From NCBI RefSeq assembly GCF_001552415.1, contig NZ_BCRD01000001.1, positions 1 through 64,000 of the forward strand: a DNA stretch of 64,000 bases, written 5' to 3'. The notes below the pieces were generated by a model. It was not told where the DNA came from, did no database searches, and saw only the letters and a program-made list of their open reading frames with translations. The translations under genes were made by a program, and so were the position numbers. Below are positions 9,120-19,723 of the stretch, piece after piece (position 1 is the stretch's first letter; the number at the start of each line of letters is the position of its first letter). This DNA comes from Corynebacterium xerosis NBRC 16721 = ATCC 373. Its GTDB lineage: Bacteria; Actinomycetota; Actinomycetes; Mycobacteriales; Mycobacteriaceae.

Positions 9120-9135
9120 TGTGAGCAAGGTCACG
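9120..9135. promoter_or_regulatory. candidate GlxR (cAMP-Crp family) site between rpf and cspB
   Basis: TGTGAGCAAGGTCACG matches nine of the ten half-site bases of TGTGA-N6-TCACA, the known corynebacterial GlxR consensus. Its centre lies about 60 bp before the predicted cspB start point, a position typical of activation. It could also act on rpf. Confidence 0.5.
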
Positions 9136-9175
9136 TTACCGTGCCGTTATCTGCGGGCGGTTTCGGTCGTTCGGG

Positions 9176-9181
9176 TACAAT
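9176..9181 (+). promoter_or_regulatory. cspB promoter -10
   Basis: TACAAT fits the corynebacterial -10 consensus and lies 50 nt before the GTG start, giving a short leader that includes the ribosome-binding site AGAAAGGTGG at about 9214-9223. Confidence 0.55.
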
Positions 9182-9230
9182 CGGGTCTTTCTGGACGGGT
9201 CTTTCAACATGCGAGAGAAAGGTGGCCCCG

Positions 9231-9641
9231 GTGCCCATCGGCAAGGTCAAGTGGTACGACAAGGATCGCGGCTTCGGCTTCGTGTCCAACCCCGGCGGGG
9301 AGGACGTCTACGTCGGCCATGCCGTGCTGCCCGAGGGCGTCGAGGAACTGGTCAAGGGCCAGCGCATCGAATACGACTACGCCGACGGCCGCCCCGGCCC
9401 CCAGGCCCTGCACATCACCGTGCTCGAGGAGGCCCCGCGCGTCGCCCGCGGCGGTGCCGGCGGCCGCCGCCCGGCCAAGCGGCACTCGCCGGCCGACCTC
9501 AACGGCATGATCTCCGACATGATCTCGATGCTCGAGTCGACCGTCCAGCGCGACCTGCGCGCCGGCCGGTACCCCGACCGCAAGGACGGCCACCAGATGG
9601 CCGAGGTCCTGCGCGCCGTGGCCCGCGAGCTCGACCACTAG
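9231..9641 (+). CDS. cspB: cold-shock-domain RNA-binding protein CspB
   Basis: The 136-residue protein has an N-terminal cold-shock domain (1-65) with RNP1 KDRGFGFV at 11-18 and RNP2-like DVYVGHAV near 25-32. It is followed by a basic/alanine linker and a helical extension of about 50 residues (HSPADLNGMISDMISMLE...). The longer CspB type with this extension is characteristic of corynebacteria, and the domain binds single-stranded RNA or DNA. The GTG start at 9231 is chosen because it begins the domain (VPIGKVKWYD) and is preceded by AGAAAGGTGG. In RNP2 the usual Phe is Tyr, a conservative change. Confidence 0.93.
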   Translation: MPIGKVKWYDKDRGFGFVSNPGGEDVYVGHAVLPEGVEELVKGQRIEYDYADGRPGPQALHITVLEEAPRVARGGAGGRRPAKRHSPADLNGMISDMISMLESTVQRDLRAGRYPDRKDGHQMAEVLRAVARELDH

Positions 9642-9653
9642 GGCCGGAACAAT

Positions 9654-10196
9654 CTAGTCCCGCGCGGCGCCTTCGTCGTTCACGATCGACCACGTGATGC
9701 CGTAGGGGATCTCCTCGCCGGAGTCGTCGACGCCGATCACGGTGGTGGAGACCTCGACGACGCCCAGCGGGGTGCGCTCGCCGTTGACGGAGGCCGAGCC
9801 CGCGATGGTCTCGGTCTTCGCCTGGCCCGGCTCCTTCTTGTCCGCGGAGTTGACCGACTCGTCGGCGTAGAAGCGCTGCAGCGTCCACGTCACCGACGAC
9901 ACCTCGTCGGCGACCTCGATTTCCGCGGTGTCCTCGGGGCCGAGGGACACGTTCGCCGTGGCTCCGTCGTCGGTGGTGCAGGCGCCCTCGCCCCGGGCGA
10001 ACATGTCGCACACGCGGTAGGGCCGGACCTCGATCTCCTCGCCGCCGACGCGCACCTTCATGGTCAGGGCGGCCGGGTCGTCGACCGTGCCGTCGTTGGC
10101 GCGGTCCAGGACCAGCACCAGGCCCGTGATGATCAGGGCGACCGCGACGATCACGCCGATGATCCGCCACGTCTTCTTGTTGGCCAGGGCCGCCAC
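9654..10196 (-). CDS. DUF2771 membrane-anchored protein
   Basis: The 180-residue protein starts with a short basic segment and one transmembrane helix (about 10-30), then an extracytoplasmic beta-rich domain with two cysteines (YRVCDMF and GACTTDD) that could form a disulfide. This matches the DUF2771 family of Corynebacterium and Mycobacterium. The GTG start at 10196 has GAGGAGC nine nucleotides upstream. It converges with cspB across 12 bp. Function is unknown. Confidence 0.82.
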   Translation of the reverse strand: MAALANKKTWRIIGVIVAVALIITGLVLVLDRANDGTVDDPAALTMKVRVGGEEIEVRPYRVCDMFARGEGACTTDDGATANVSLGPEDTAEIEVADEVSSVTWTLQRFYADESVNSADKKEPGQAKTETIAGSASVNGERTPLGVVEVSTTVIGVDDSGEEIPYGITWSIVNDEGAARD

Positions 10197-10258
10197 TGGA
10201 TGCTCCTCGGGGGTCGTTCGGGAAAGTCGTTCAAACCGCGGGTCAGTCTAGCGGCCGG

Positions 10259-11119
10259 TCACCCCGCATCCGTGAAACGGACCTCGAACAGGGTCGGCCA
10301 GTACTTGCCCGTCACCAGGAAATGGTCCGTGCCCGGGACGTGCGCGATGCCGTTGAACACGTCCGCCTTCGCGCGCGCCTCCGGGGACAGCGCGTCGACC
10401 AGCGGGGTCGCGTCGGCGAAGCCGGTGACCTCGCCGGTGGCGGGATCGATGCGGACGATGTCGTTGGTCCGCCACAGGTTGGCCCACACCTCGGGGCCGT
10501 CCGGGCCGTCGACGCATTCGAGTTCGTTGAGGTTCTCCACGCGCAGCCCGTCGGCGAGCACCTCGACGCGGCCGGTCTCGGCGAAGGTGGCCGGGTCGCG
10601 GAAGGTCAGGGTGCTCGACCCGTCCGACATGACCAGGCGGCCGGCTTGCTCGCACAGTCCCCAGCCTTCGCCGGAGTAGGAGGCGCGGCGGGTCTCCTCC
10701 AGGGTCGCGGCGTCGCGGGCGAAGGCGACGCCGCGCTTCCACGTCAGCTGCCACACCGTGTCGCCGGCGCGGGTGATGCCCTCGCCGAAGAACTCCGGCG
10801 GCAGCTGGTGGCGGTTCTCCGCCGGCGAACCCGCGCGCCAATCCCGGATCCGCCAGATCGCCGACTCCCCGTACTGGCCCGTGCCCACGAGCAGGGAACC
10901 GTCGTCGTCGATCTCCAGGCCCTGCGTGAACGCCGAATCGTCCCACGGGTGCTCGGCCACGACCTCCAGGCCCAGGCGCGGCACGTCGATGCCGGCGGAC
11001 GTCTCCGAGGCCGCCGGCGTGGCGGAGGACTCGTCGGAAAGCCCCGGCCCGGAGCAACCCGAGAGCAGGGCGAAGACGGACAGGAGGCCGGCCGAGGCGG
11101 CCTTGGCGCTGGGCTTCAT
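10259..11119 (-). CDS. lipoprotein, glutaminyl-peptide cyclotransferase family
   Basis: The 286-residue protein has a type II signal peptide with lipobox LLSGC (Cys about residue 21), so it should be lipid-anchored outside the membrane. The mature part is a five-bladed beta-propeller of the plant-type glutamine cyclotransferase family: FTQGLEI, EFFGEGIT, YSGEGWGLC, LNELECVDG and VFNGIAHVPGTDHFLVTGK follow the family motifs, including the conserved glutamates. Such enzymes convert N-terminal glutamine to pyroglutamate; the bacterial substrate is unknown. The start ATG lies exactly 7 nt after the minus-strand hexamer TAGAGT, implying a leaderless transcript that shares a tiny promoter with the divergent DUF3027 gene. 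Confidence 0.88.
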   Translation of the reverse strand: MKPSAKAASAGLLSVFALLSGCSGPGLSDESSATPAASETSAGIDVPRLGLEVVAEHPWDDSAFTQGLEIDDDGSLLVGTGQYGESAIWRIRDWRAGSPAENRHQLPPEFFGEGITRAGDTVWQLTWKRGVAFARDAATLEETRRASYSGEGWGLCEQAGRLVMSDGSSTLTFRDPATFAETGRVEVLADGLRVENLNELECVDGPDGPEVWANLWRTNDIVRIDPATGEVTGFADATPLVDALSPEARAKADVFNGIAHVPGTDHFLVTGKYWPTLFEVRFTDAG

Positions 11120-11126
11120 GGCCTCC

Positions 11127-11136
11127 ACTCTAGAAT
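11127..11136. promoter_or_regulatory. overlapping divergent -10 elements
   Basis: ACTCTAGAAT contains TAGAAT on the plus strand (11131-11136) and TAGAGT on the minus strand (11132-11127). Each lies exactly 7 nt before a start codon (GTG 11144 and ATG 11119). The two elements share two base pairs. Confidence 0.6.
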
Positions 11137-11143
11137 GGCCGGT

Positions 11144-11869
11144 GTGACAGACAACCGACGACGCCGTTCCCGTAATCGCCGCCGCCCCGGCGGCCCCCTG
11201 CTGGGGAACCGGGCCGTCGACATCGCCCGCTGCGCCATCGACGACATGGACGAGGGCCCCGCCGGCGGCCACGTCGGGGTGAACGTGACCCACCCGGGGG
11301 TGGCGGTGCACCGCTTCGCCGCCGACCTGCCCGGCTACCGGGGCTGGGAATGGCACGTCGTGCTGGCGTGCGCCCCCGGTACCGACCACATCACGGTCAG
11401 CGAAGTCGCGCTCGTCCCCGGCGACAGCGCCCTGCGCGCGCCCGAGTGGGTTCCCTACGAGGAGCGGCTGCGCCCCGGCGACCTCGGGCCCCGGGACCTG
11501 CTGCCGCCGGCGGTCGACGATCCCCGCTTGACGACGGCCGACGCGGAAGACCGTGAACTGACCGAGGAAGGACTGCGGTTAACGGCGCAGCGCTGGCTCG
11601 ACGGCGACACCGGGCCCCACGGGGAATTCGCGGAGGAGGCCCTGCGCCACTGCGGCACGTGCGCCTTCTTCATCCCGCTGGAGGGCCCGCTGGGCGCCGA
11701 CTTCGGCGCGTGCGTCAACGAATGGGCCTTCGACGGCGACGTCGTCCACGTCGACCACGGCTGCGGCGCGCATTCGGCCACCCCGGAGGTCACGGGGGCG
11801 GGCGCGCCGGGCGGCGAGGCCTACGACGACCAGGAGATCGTCGAGCGGGCGGATCTGCGCCGGAACTGA
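11144..11869 (+). CDS. DUF3027 family protein
   Basis: The 241-residue protein begins with an Arg-rich stretch (TDNRRRRSRNRRRPGG) and continues with a domain typical of actinobacterial DUF3027: RGWEWHVVLA near 60, APEWVPYEERLRPGDLG near 105, then HCGTCAFFIPL and FGACVNEWAFDGDVVHVDHGCGAHS, whose four cysteines and histidines could bind a metal. Function is unknown. GTG 11144 is preferred because a TAGAAT box lies 7 nt upstream. An in-frame ATG at 11135 overlaps that box and is the alternative. Confidence 0.85.
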   Translation: MTDNRRRRSRNRRRPGGPLLGNRAVDIARCAIDDMDEGPAGGHVGVNVTHPGVAVHRFAADLPGYRGWEWHVVLACAPGTDHITVSEVALVPGDSALRAPEWVPYEERLRPGDLGPRDLLPPAVDDPRLTTADAEDRELTEEGLRLTAQRWLDGDTGPHGEFAEEALRHCGTCAFFIPLEGPLGADFGACVNEWAFDGDVVHVDHGCGAHSATPEVTGAGAPGGEAYDDQEIVERADLRRN

Positions 11870-12001
11870 CCTGCGGGGCGGGCCCGGGGCTTTCGTGTTG
11901 CCCACCGGGGGTCGGGGGTGCGATTCTGAGAGGCGCATTAACGATTCCCGGCCGCCTCGACGACCCGCGGCGGCCGCCCTTCCAGACGGGAGCGCAAGCG
12001 A

Positions 12002-13504
12002 ATGGCCGAATCCAAGGTGGACCCGGCGGAGCCGAAGGGGCCCGCGACGGCGCCCCGCACGGGCCCCACGTCCGCGATCGACCGATACTTCAGCATCACC
12101 GAACGCGGTTCCTCGGTGGTCACCGAGGTCCGCGGCGGCGTCGTCACGTTCTTCGCGATGGCGTACATCATCCTCCTCAACCCGCTGATCCTCGGCGGCA
12201 TCGAGGACGTCGAGGGCACGGTGCTGTCCGTGCCGCAGGTGGCGGCCATGACGGCCTTCGCCGCCGGCGTCATGACCATCCTCTTCGGCGCGTGGGCGAA
12301 GTACCCGTTCGGCATCGCGGCGGGCCTGGGCATCAACACGCTGGTGGCGGTGACGTTCGTCGCCAACGAGGGCCTGACGTGGGCCGAGGCCATGGGCCTG
12401 GTGGTCATCGACGGCATCATCATCGTGGCGCTGGCGGTGTCCGGTTTCCGCTCGGCGGTGTTCGAGGCGATCCCGCCGTCGCTGAAGGCGGCGATGGCGG
12501 TGGGCATCGGCCTGTTCATCTCGATCATCGGTTTCGTCGACGGTGGCCTGGTCCGCCGCATCCCGGACGCGGCGGGCACCACGGTGCCGGTGCAGCTGGG
12601 CGTCGGCGGCCACATCACGTCGTGGCCGACGGCGGTGTTCGTGCTGGGCATCATCATCTGCGGCGTGCTGGTGGTGCGGAAGGTGCCGGGCGGCCTGTTC
12701 ATCGGCATCGTGGTCAACACCATCATCGCGCTCATCGTCGAGGCCCTGACCAAGTCGGGCCCGTCGTTCCAGGACGGCGAGCCGAATCCGGGCGGCTGGA
12801 ACCTGGCCGTGCCGGGCCTGCCCGACGGCATCGGCGGGTTGCCGGACATGTCGCTGCTGGGCAACTTCGACATGTTCGGCGCGTTCGTGCGCCTGGGCGT
12901 CATCGGCGCGACGATGCTGGTGTTCACCCTGGTGCTGGCGAACTTCTTCGACGCCATGGGCACGATGACGGGCCTGGGCAAGCAGGCGGGGCTGGCCGGC
13001 GAGGACGGCGTTCTGCCGGGCATGAAGCGCGCCCTGGTCGTCGAGGGCCTCGGCGCCGTCGTCGGCGGCGCGTCGTCCTCGTCGTCGAACACGGTCTACG
13101 TCGATTCCGCCGCCGGCATCGGCGACGGCGCGCGCACGGGCCTGGCCAACGTGGTCACCGGCCTGCTGTTCCTGCTGGCGATGTTCTTCACGCCGCTGTA
13201 CGAGATCGTGCCCATCGAGGCCGCGGCCCCGGTGCTGGTCATCGTCGGCGCGATGATGATGGCGCAGATAAAGGAGATCGACTTCTCCCGCTTCGACATC
13301 GCGCTGCCGGCGTTCATGACCATCGTCATCATGCCGTTCACGTACTCCATCGCCAACGGCATCGGCGTCGGCTTCGTGACCTACGCGCTGCTGGCGCTGT
13401 TCTCGGGCCGCGCCCGCGAGGTCCATCCGCTGCTCTACGTCGTCGCCGCGCTGTTCCTGGTGTACTTCGGCATCGAGCCGGTGTCGGCTCTGCTGGGCGC
13501 GTAG
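12002..13504 (+). CDS. NCS2 family purine permease (AzgA type)
   Basis: This 500-residue polytopic protein has about 12-14 predicted helices. Diagnostic segments are TFFAMAYIILLNPLILGG near 48, GIAAGLGINTLV near 105 and SSSSNTVYVDSAAGIGDGARTGL near 360, which match the adenine/guanine/hypoxanthine symporters of the AzgA-like branch. It would import purine bases with protons. The hydrophilic N-terminus of about 40 residues is normal for the family. It is followed without any gap by the methyltransferase gene, whose ATG starts at the next base after the TAG. No purine riboswitch is seen in the 132-bp upstream gap. Confidence 0.92.
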   Translation: MAESKVDPAEPKGPATAPRTGPTSAIDRYFSITERGSSVVTEVRGGVVTFFAMAYIILLNPLILGGIEDVEGTVLSVPQVAAMTAFAAGVMTILFGAWAKYPFGIAAGLGINTLVAVTFVANEGLTWAEAMGLVVIDGIIIVALAVSGFRSAVFEAIPPSLKAAMAVGIGLFISIIGFVDGGLVRRIPDAAGTTVPVQLGVGGHITSWPTAVFVLGIIICGVLVVRKVPGGLFIGIVVNTIIALIVEALTKSGPSFQDGEPNPGGWNLAVPGLPDGIGGLPDMSLLGNFDMFGAFVRLGVIGATMLVFTLVLANFFDAMGTMTGLGKQAGLAGEDGVLPGMKRALVVEGLGAVVGGASSSSSNTVYVDSAAGIGDGARTGLANVVTGLLFLLAMFFTPLYEIVPIEAAAPVLVIVGAMMMAQIKEIDFSRFDIALPAFMTIVIMPFTYSIANGIGVGFVTYALLALFSGRAREVHPLLYVVAALFLVYFGIEPVSALLGA

Positions 13505-14350
13505 ATGAGTTCGCCCCGGCGTATCCGCGTCGCCGATCCCGCGGATGCGCGGCTCGACGAGGTCCGCGATCTCAACCGCTCCGATTCCCGCCCGGATCTG
13601 CCGGGCGGCAAGGGGCTGGTCATCGCGGAGGGGTCGTTGATCGTCCCCCGTCTCGCGGGGTCGCGGTTTCCGTTGCGCTGCATCGTGGGCACGTCCCGGC
13701 GCCTGGATGCGCTTGACGACGACCTGGCGTCCGGCCCGTCCGCCGCGCGGGCGGCGGCGCTGTCGGTGCCCTGGTTCGAGGTGGACCGCCCCGTGTTGGC
13801 GGAGGCCGTGGGATTCGATCTGCACCGGGGACTCTTGGGCGTGGCCGACCGCGCCCCCGAGCCGTCCGTCGCCGATGTCGTGGCTGGCGCCCGGACGCTG
13901 CTGGTCCTGGAGGGCGTCGGCGACCACGAGAACATCGGCGCGATGTTCCGCAACGCCGCCGGCATGGGCGTCGACGGCGTGCTCTTCGGCGCCGCGTGCG
14001 CGGATCCGCTGTACCGCCGCGCCGTGCGCGTGTCCATGGGGCATGTCCTGCGCACCCCGTTCGCCCACTTGCCGGGCACGACCACGACGTGGCAGCGGTC
14101 GTTGGATCAGCTGCGCGACGAGGGCTTCCGCATCGTGGCGATGACGCCGGGGGAGGGGTCCGTGCCGTTGTGGGAGGCCATGGCGGCGGAGAAGGTCGCG
14201 ATCCTCGTCGGGGCGGAGGGCCCCGGTTTGACCGAGCACGCCATGCGCGCCGCGGACGTCCGGGCCCGCATCCCCATGGCGGAGGGCACCGACAGCCTCA
14301 ACGTGGCCACCGCCGCGGCGATCGGCTTCTACGAGCGATTGCGCTTCTGA
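13505..14350 (+). CDS. SpoU/TrmH-family RNA 2'-O-methyltransferase
   Basis: The 281-residue protein has an N-terminal substrate-binding region and a C-terminal SPOUT domain. Motif 1 is ENIGAMFRNAAGMGV near 140, motif 2 is ILVGAEGPGLT near 237, and motif 3 is IPMAEGTDSLNVATAAAI near 258. It should transfer a methyl group from S-adenosylmethionine to a ribose 2'-OH in rRNA or tRNA; the target position cannot be read from sequence. It starts immediately after the permease stop codon, so the two are probably co-translated. The 3' end overlaps the convergent gene by 22 bp. Confidence 0.9.
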   Translation: MSSPRRIRVADPADARLDEVRDLNRSDSRPDLPGGKGLVIAEGSLIVPRLAGSRFPLRCIVGTSRRLDALDDDLASGPSAARAAALSVPWFEVDRPVLAEAVGFDLHRGLLGVADRAPEPSVADVVAGARTLLVLEGVGDHENIGAMFRNAAGMGVDGVLFGAACADPLYRRAVRVSMGHVLRTPFAHLPGTTTTWQRSLDQLRDEGFRIVAMTPGEGSVPLWEAMAAEKVAILVGAEGPGLTEHAMRAADVRARIPMAEGTDSLNVATAAAIGFYERLRF

Positions 14351-15234
14351 GCCTTCGCCCAGGCCCTGCGGCCCAGGTCGCGGAGGCCCGCGCCGAATGA
14401 GCGGGCCCCGTCCGCCGCAGCGCGGCCGGCCCGCCGGAAACCACCGGAGGCGTCGTCCGGGGCGCGCGCCGAATGGTCCTCGTAGTCGTCGTAATCGACG
14501 GCGCCGGCGGCGGCGTGGTGAAGCTCCGCGGATGACCGCTGCCGCTTCGGGGCCGCCGGATCCTGCACGGACGCGCGGCGCCCATCGACGGCGAAGGCGC
14601 TGACGGGGATGTCCGGGCCGGGGTCGGCGGGATCGAAGCCCAGCCACCCGGTGGCCGCGGCGTCGGCGAGCTCCGCGGGGACGAAGGGCATGGCCACGCC
14701 CCGCGCGAGGGGCGACCCGGTGCCCGTCGCGTCTTCCGGTGTCTCCGGTTCCTCGGGCCGGCGGCGGCCCGCCCAGAAATCGCCCTCGAAGACCTCGGGG
14801 ACCCCGGTGTCCTCGATGATGGTGAAACGAGTGGCCGAAAAGGCCCGCTTGAGTACGCCCGCCCGCCAATGGGCGAAGGCCCCGAACCCGGTGACCGGAT
14901 CGGAGGAGAAAACGTACACGTCCGTCGCCGCGATGCCCCGCAGATAACGGTCGGGCAGCTGCGACGGGCGGGAGACGTCCTCGAGGACCGTCTGGACCAC
15001 CGCGAGACCATCGAAACCGCCGATGTAGAACTCGCCGGGGCCGGCCGGCGCCGAACGGTTCAACGGGAAATCGCCGATCGGCGTCACCGTCAGGCGCGGA
15101 TCCAGCAGGGCCAGGTACTTGCGGCCGAAACCCCGGTCATGGCCGGGCTCGGCGACGAGCACGTCCAGCGGCTGCGCCGCGGTGACGAACCAGATCGTGG
15201 CGACGCCCGCACGCGGCCCCCGAATCGCGTTCAT
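14329..15234 (-). CDS. DUF6928-like actinobacterial protein
   Basis: The 301-residue protein consists of a globular N-terminal domain (about 1-200) with segments GEFYIGGFDGLAVVQ, SQLPDRYLRGIA, GAFAHWRAGVLKRAFS and FEGDFWAG, which recall the DUF6928 family. A charged, low-complexity C-terminal tail follows. No signal peptide or clear membrane segment is present. It lies directly downstream of sepH on the same strand with a 12-bp gap, so it may be in its operon. Function is unknown, and the family assignment is from memory and only moderately sure. Confidence 0.72.
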   Translation of the reverse strand: MNAIRGPRAGVATIWFVTAAQPLDVLVAEPGHDRGFGRKYLALLDPRLTVTPIGDFPLNRSAPAGPGEFYIGGFDGLAVVQTVLEDVSRPSQLPDRYLRGIAATDVYVFSSDPVTGFGAFAHWRAGVLKRAFSATRFTIIEDTGVPEVFEGDFWAGRRRPEEPETPEDATGTGSPLARGVAMPFVPAELADAAATGWLGFDPADPGPDIPVSAFAVDGRRASVQDPAAPKRQRSSAELHHAAAGAVDYDDYEDHSARAPDDASGGFRRAGRAAADGARSFGAGLRDLGRRAWAKAQKRNRS

Positions 15235-15245
15235 GTTCTATGCCG

Positions 15246-16331
15246 TCACTTCCGGTCCGTGGGGCGGACCCCGAGCAGCACGTCCTCCCACGACGGCATG
15301 ACCGTCTTGCGGCGCCGCTTCGGAGCCGGATCGTCGTCGGGATGGCGGAGGAAATCGTCGTCGTGCGCGTCGTCGATGTCCGAATCAGCCGCATCCGCGT
15401 CCGGAGCGGCCGGGGACTCGTCGAACGCCGGTGCCGGGCGCAGACCCGGGGCACCGTCGTCGACCGCGGAAAGATTGCGGCGGGGACGGGCGAAATCGGG
15501 ATCGACCAGTTCCGCGGCGATGGTGTTGCGCGCCACGGTCGACGCCGACGCGCCCTCCGCGTGGAACGCCCACTCCGCGGTGGTGGTCGAATGGCCGGCG
15601 GACCAGGTCACGCCGATGATCCACTGCCCGGCCGGATCACGCCACGCATCCCATTCGGAGGTCGACAGGTCCAGGCCGCGCGCGGCGAACGCGGTGGCCA
15701 GGATCTCCCACAGGGACAACTGCGCCGGCCCGTCCGCGCGGCGCGGCCGCGACTGCTTGCCCAGCTCGGCGATGCGGGCCCGCTCGGCCAGCACGGGGTG
15801 GGCGAACGGCTCGATGCGGCGGGCGGGCATGCCGGTGAGCTCGATCAGCTCCTCCACCGACGCCCCGCCGCGGACGCGATCCTGGATCTCCCTGGGGCGC
15901 AGGACCATGCGCGGCTCCGACGGCTCGACGACCTTCGGCTCCGGTCGCGCGGGAGAATCGGCGGGGTCTGCGGCAGAGTCGTCGGCGGCAGCGTCCTTGG
16001 CGACAGAGTCGGCAGCCTCGTCCGTCTCTTCGTCGGCGGCTGCGCCGACCGCTGCGTCTGCCGCGGAATCGGCGCCGGTCTCCGTCTCACCGTCTGCGGT
16101 GGCATCCGCGGTGGCATTCGCGCCGCCATCGGCGCCGGCCGCTTCGGATTCCGCGGTGCCGCCGGTCTTCGCCGGGCCGTCGGAAAGCCCCGACGCCGAC
16201 GTGAGCATGTCGAGCAAATCATCGGTGACGGGCAGCACGAAACGCTCTTCGTCCCCCGTGCCGGCATCCGCGGCGACGAGGATGATGGTCCCCGGCTCGC
16301 CTGCGTCCGCGATGGGCTTCAGTTCCCGCAT
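15246..16331 (-). CDS. sepH: septation protein SepH
   Basis: This 361-residue protein has the DUF3071 domain at its N-terminus (MRELKPIA...ERFVLPV). A long Ala/Asp/Glu/Thr-rich linker follows, then a helix-turn-helix-like part (GGASVEELIELTGMPARRIE), then the conserved C-terminal signature SWEDVLLGVRP. SepH is known from Streptomyces and relatives to bind FtsZ and help assemble the division ring. The acidic linker (roughly 45-125) is unusually long and repetitive. The start at 16331 has AGGAGG nine nucleotides upstream on the minus strand. An in-frame extension further upstream would run through the serC terminator and is not credible. Confidence 0.92.
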   Translation of the reverse strand: MRELKPIADAGEPGTIILVAADAGTGDEERFVLPVTDDLLDMLTSASGLSDGPAKTGGTAESEAAGADGGANATADATADGETETGADSAADAAVGAAADEETDEAADSVAKDAAADDSAADPADSPARPEPKVVEPSEPRMVLRPREIQDRVRGGASVEELIELTGMPARRIEPFAHPVLAERARIAELGKQSRPRRADGPAQLSLWEILATAFAARGLDLSTSEWDAWRDPAGQWIIGVTWSAGHSTTTAEWAFHAEGASASTVARNTIAAELVDPDFARPRRNLSAVDDGAPGLRPAPAFDESPAAPDADAADSDIDDAHDDDFLRHPDDDPAPKRRRKTVMPSWEDVLLGVRPTDRK

Positions 16332-16384
16332 TCGAAAACCTCCTGGGGATGGCCGCCGTTTACTTTCCCCCATGCTAAACGACG

Positions 16385-16430
16385 AAACCCCCGCCACGCC
16401 GCCATCGGGATGATGCGGCGTGTGGGGGTT
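16385..16430 (-). terminator. serC terminator
   Basis: AACCCCC-rich arms (about 16385-16401 and 16413-16430) pair over 16 bp around CATCGGGATGAT, and the minus strand continues TTTCGTCGTTT. It lies 36-80 bp after the serC stop. Confidence 0.8.
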
Positions 16431-16465
16431 GCGCTCGAGCCGGGCGACCGGCCTCTGCGTGCTGG

Positions 16466-17635
<1,170 letters not shown>

Positions 17636-17742
17636 CTAGACTCTATCGCCCCGCGTGCGGGCGGGTCACGGGCGGGGGATCGCCCCCGAAACCCCCGCGG
17701 CGGGTGAAGGGGCGGAGGGGGCCGTCGGGTGTGGCGAAAAGG

Positions 17743-17754
17743 ACTTTGCAAAGT
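17743..17754. promoter_or_regulatory. candidate RamB operator
   Basis: ACTTTGCAAAGT is a perfect palindrome containing ACTTTGCAAA, the core of the known RamB motif of C. glutamicum. RamB is a regulator of acetate metabolism known to act on gltA in that species. Confidence 0.55.
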
Positions 17755-17768
17755 TCACATTTTGTGAA
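17754..17768. repeat. TTCACA-TTT-TGTGAA palindrome
   Basis: A 6-bp inverted repeat with a 3-bp centre directly abuts the RamB-like site. Its half-sites face opposite to a GlxR site (TGTGA...TCACA), so GlxR is not the obvious ligand. Confidence 0.5.
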
Positions 17769-18033
17769 GGTTGCGAAGTCAAATCTGTGCAAAATGAATC
17801 GACCTGGAGCTTGGTGTTTCCGGTGCTGCGGCCCTGGTCCGGTGCTTTTCTCCCCAAAGGGGGAGGTGGAGGGCACGTGGGGCGGGCGGTTGCGGGGCGG
17901 AACGTGCCCGTCGTGGCGGGAATGGGGGATAACTGTGGGTTGACCTGGCTAAACGTGTTGTTGCCCCATGAAAGCAAGTTCTATATGCTGGCCGCCATGC
18001 TTCCGTGGGCACAGAACTGCGGGGGTAAGGGTG

Positions 18034-18061
18034 TTGTCGCCCTCACATTCTTTGCTAGAGT
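18034..18061 (+). promoter_or_regulatory. candidate gltA promoter
   Basis: TTGTCG (18034-18039) and TAGAGT (18056-18061), the latter preceded by TTGC, are spaced 16 bp apart. This would give a gltA leader of about 185 nt. Confidence 0.4.
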
Positions 18062-18252
18062 GTGTCGCAATCCACTGCTGGCGGTTGAGTATGGCTCGGC
18101 CGGGTCCTGGTGTGAAGCGGGCGAAGATGTTGCCCGCCGATCAACACCGGGCACCGTCCGCGCGTCCCGAGGGGCGCGCGGATAGTGTGGGCCGTGGCCG
18201 GCGAGACAACGCCGGATTGCCTGAACGACACATTTTCAGCGAAAGGGAAGTT

Positions 18253-19548
<1,296 letters not shown>

Positions 19549-19570
19549 GAGTCCCCGCCACGGCGTCAAC

Positions 19571-19600
19571 GCCCCGTCCGGCCACATGGCCGGGCGGGGC
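19571..19600 (+). terminator. gltA hairpin terminator, weak U tract
   Basis: GCCCCGTCCGGCC pairs with GGCCGGGCGGGGC (one wobble pair) around ACAT, 22 bp after the gltA stop. The following bases are GTCGTCGTCG rather than a T run. Confidence 0.55.
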
Positions 19601-19723
19601 GTCGTCGTCGGGAGGGTCGCCCACCGCGGGGCGAGAGTGCATTAGACTTCGCGGGAAGAAACCATCCGACGCAGTGCATGCGGATGCCCCGCATCCGGAT
19701 GCGACCACACGAGGAGATTCACC

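Noticed and set aside
11870..12001. A purine riboswitch before the NCS2 permease
   Set aside because: No conserved three-way-junction core is visible in the 132-bp gap.
11579..14869. A 1096-codon open frame antisense to the permease and methyltransferase genes
   Set aside because: Highly charged, repetitive translation without motifs; it mirrors the codon bias of the true genes.
17754..17768. TTCACATTTTGTGAA as a GlxR site
   Set aside because: The half-sites are inverted relative to TGTGA-N6-TCACA, so it is reported only as an unexplained palindrome.
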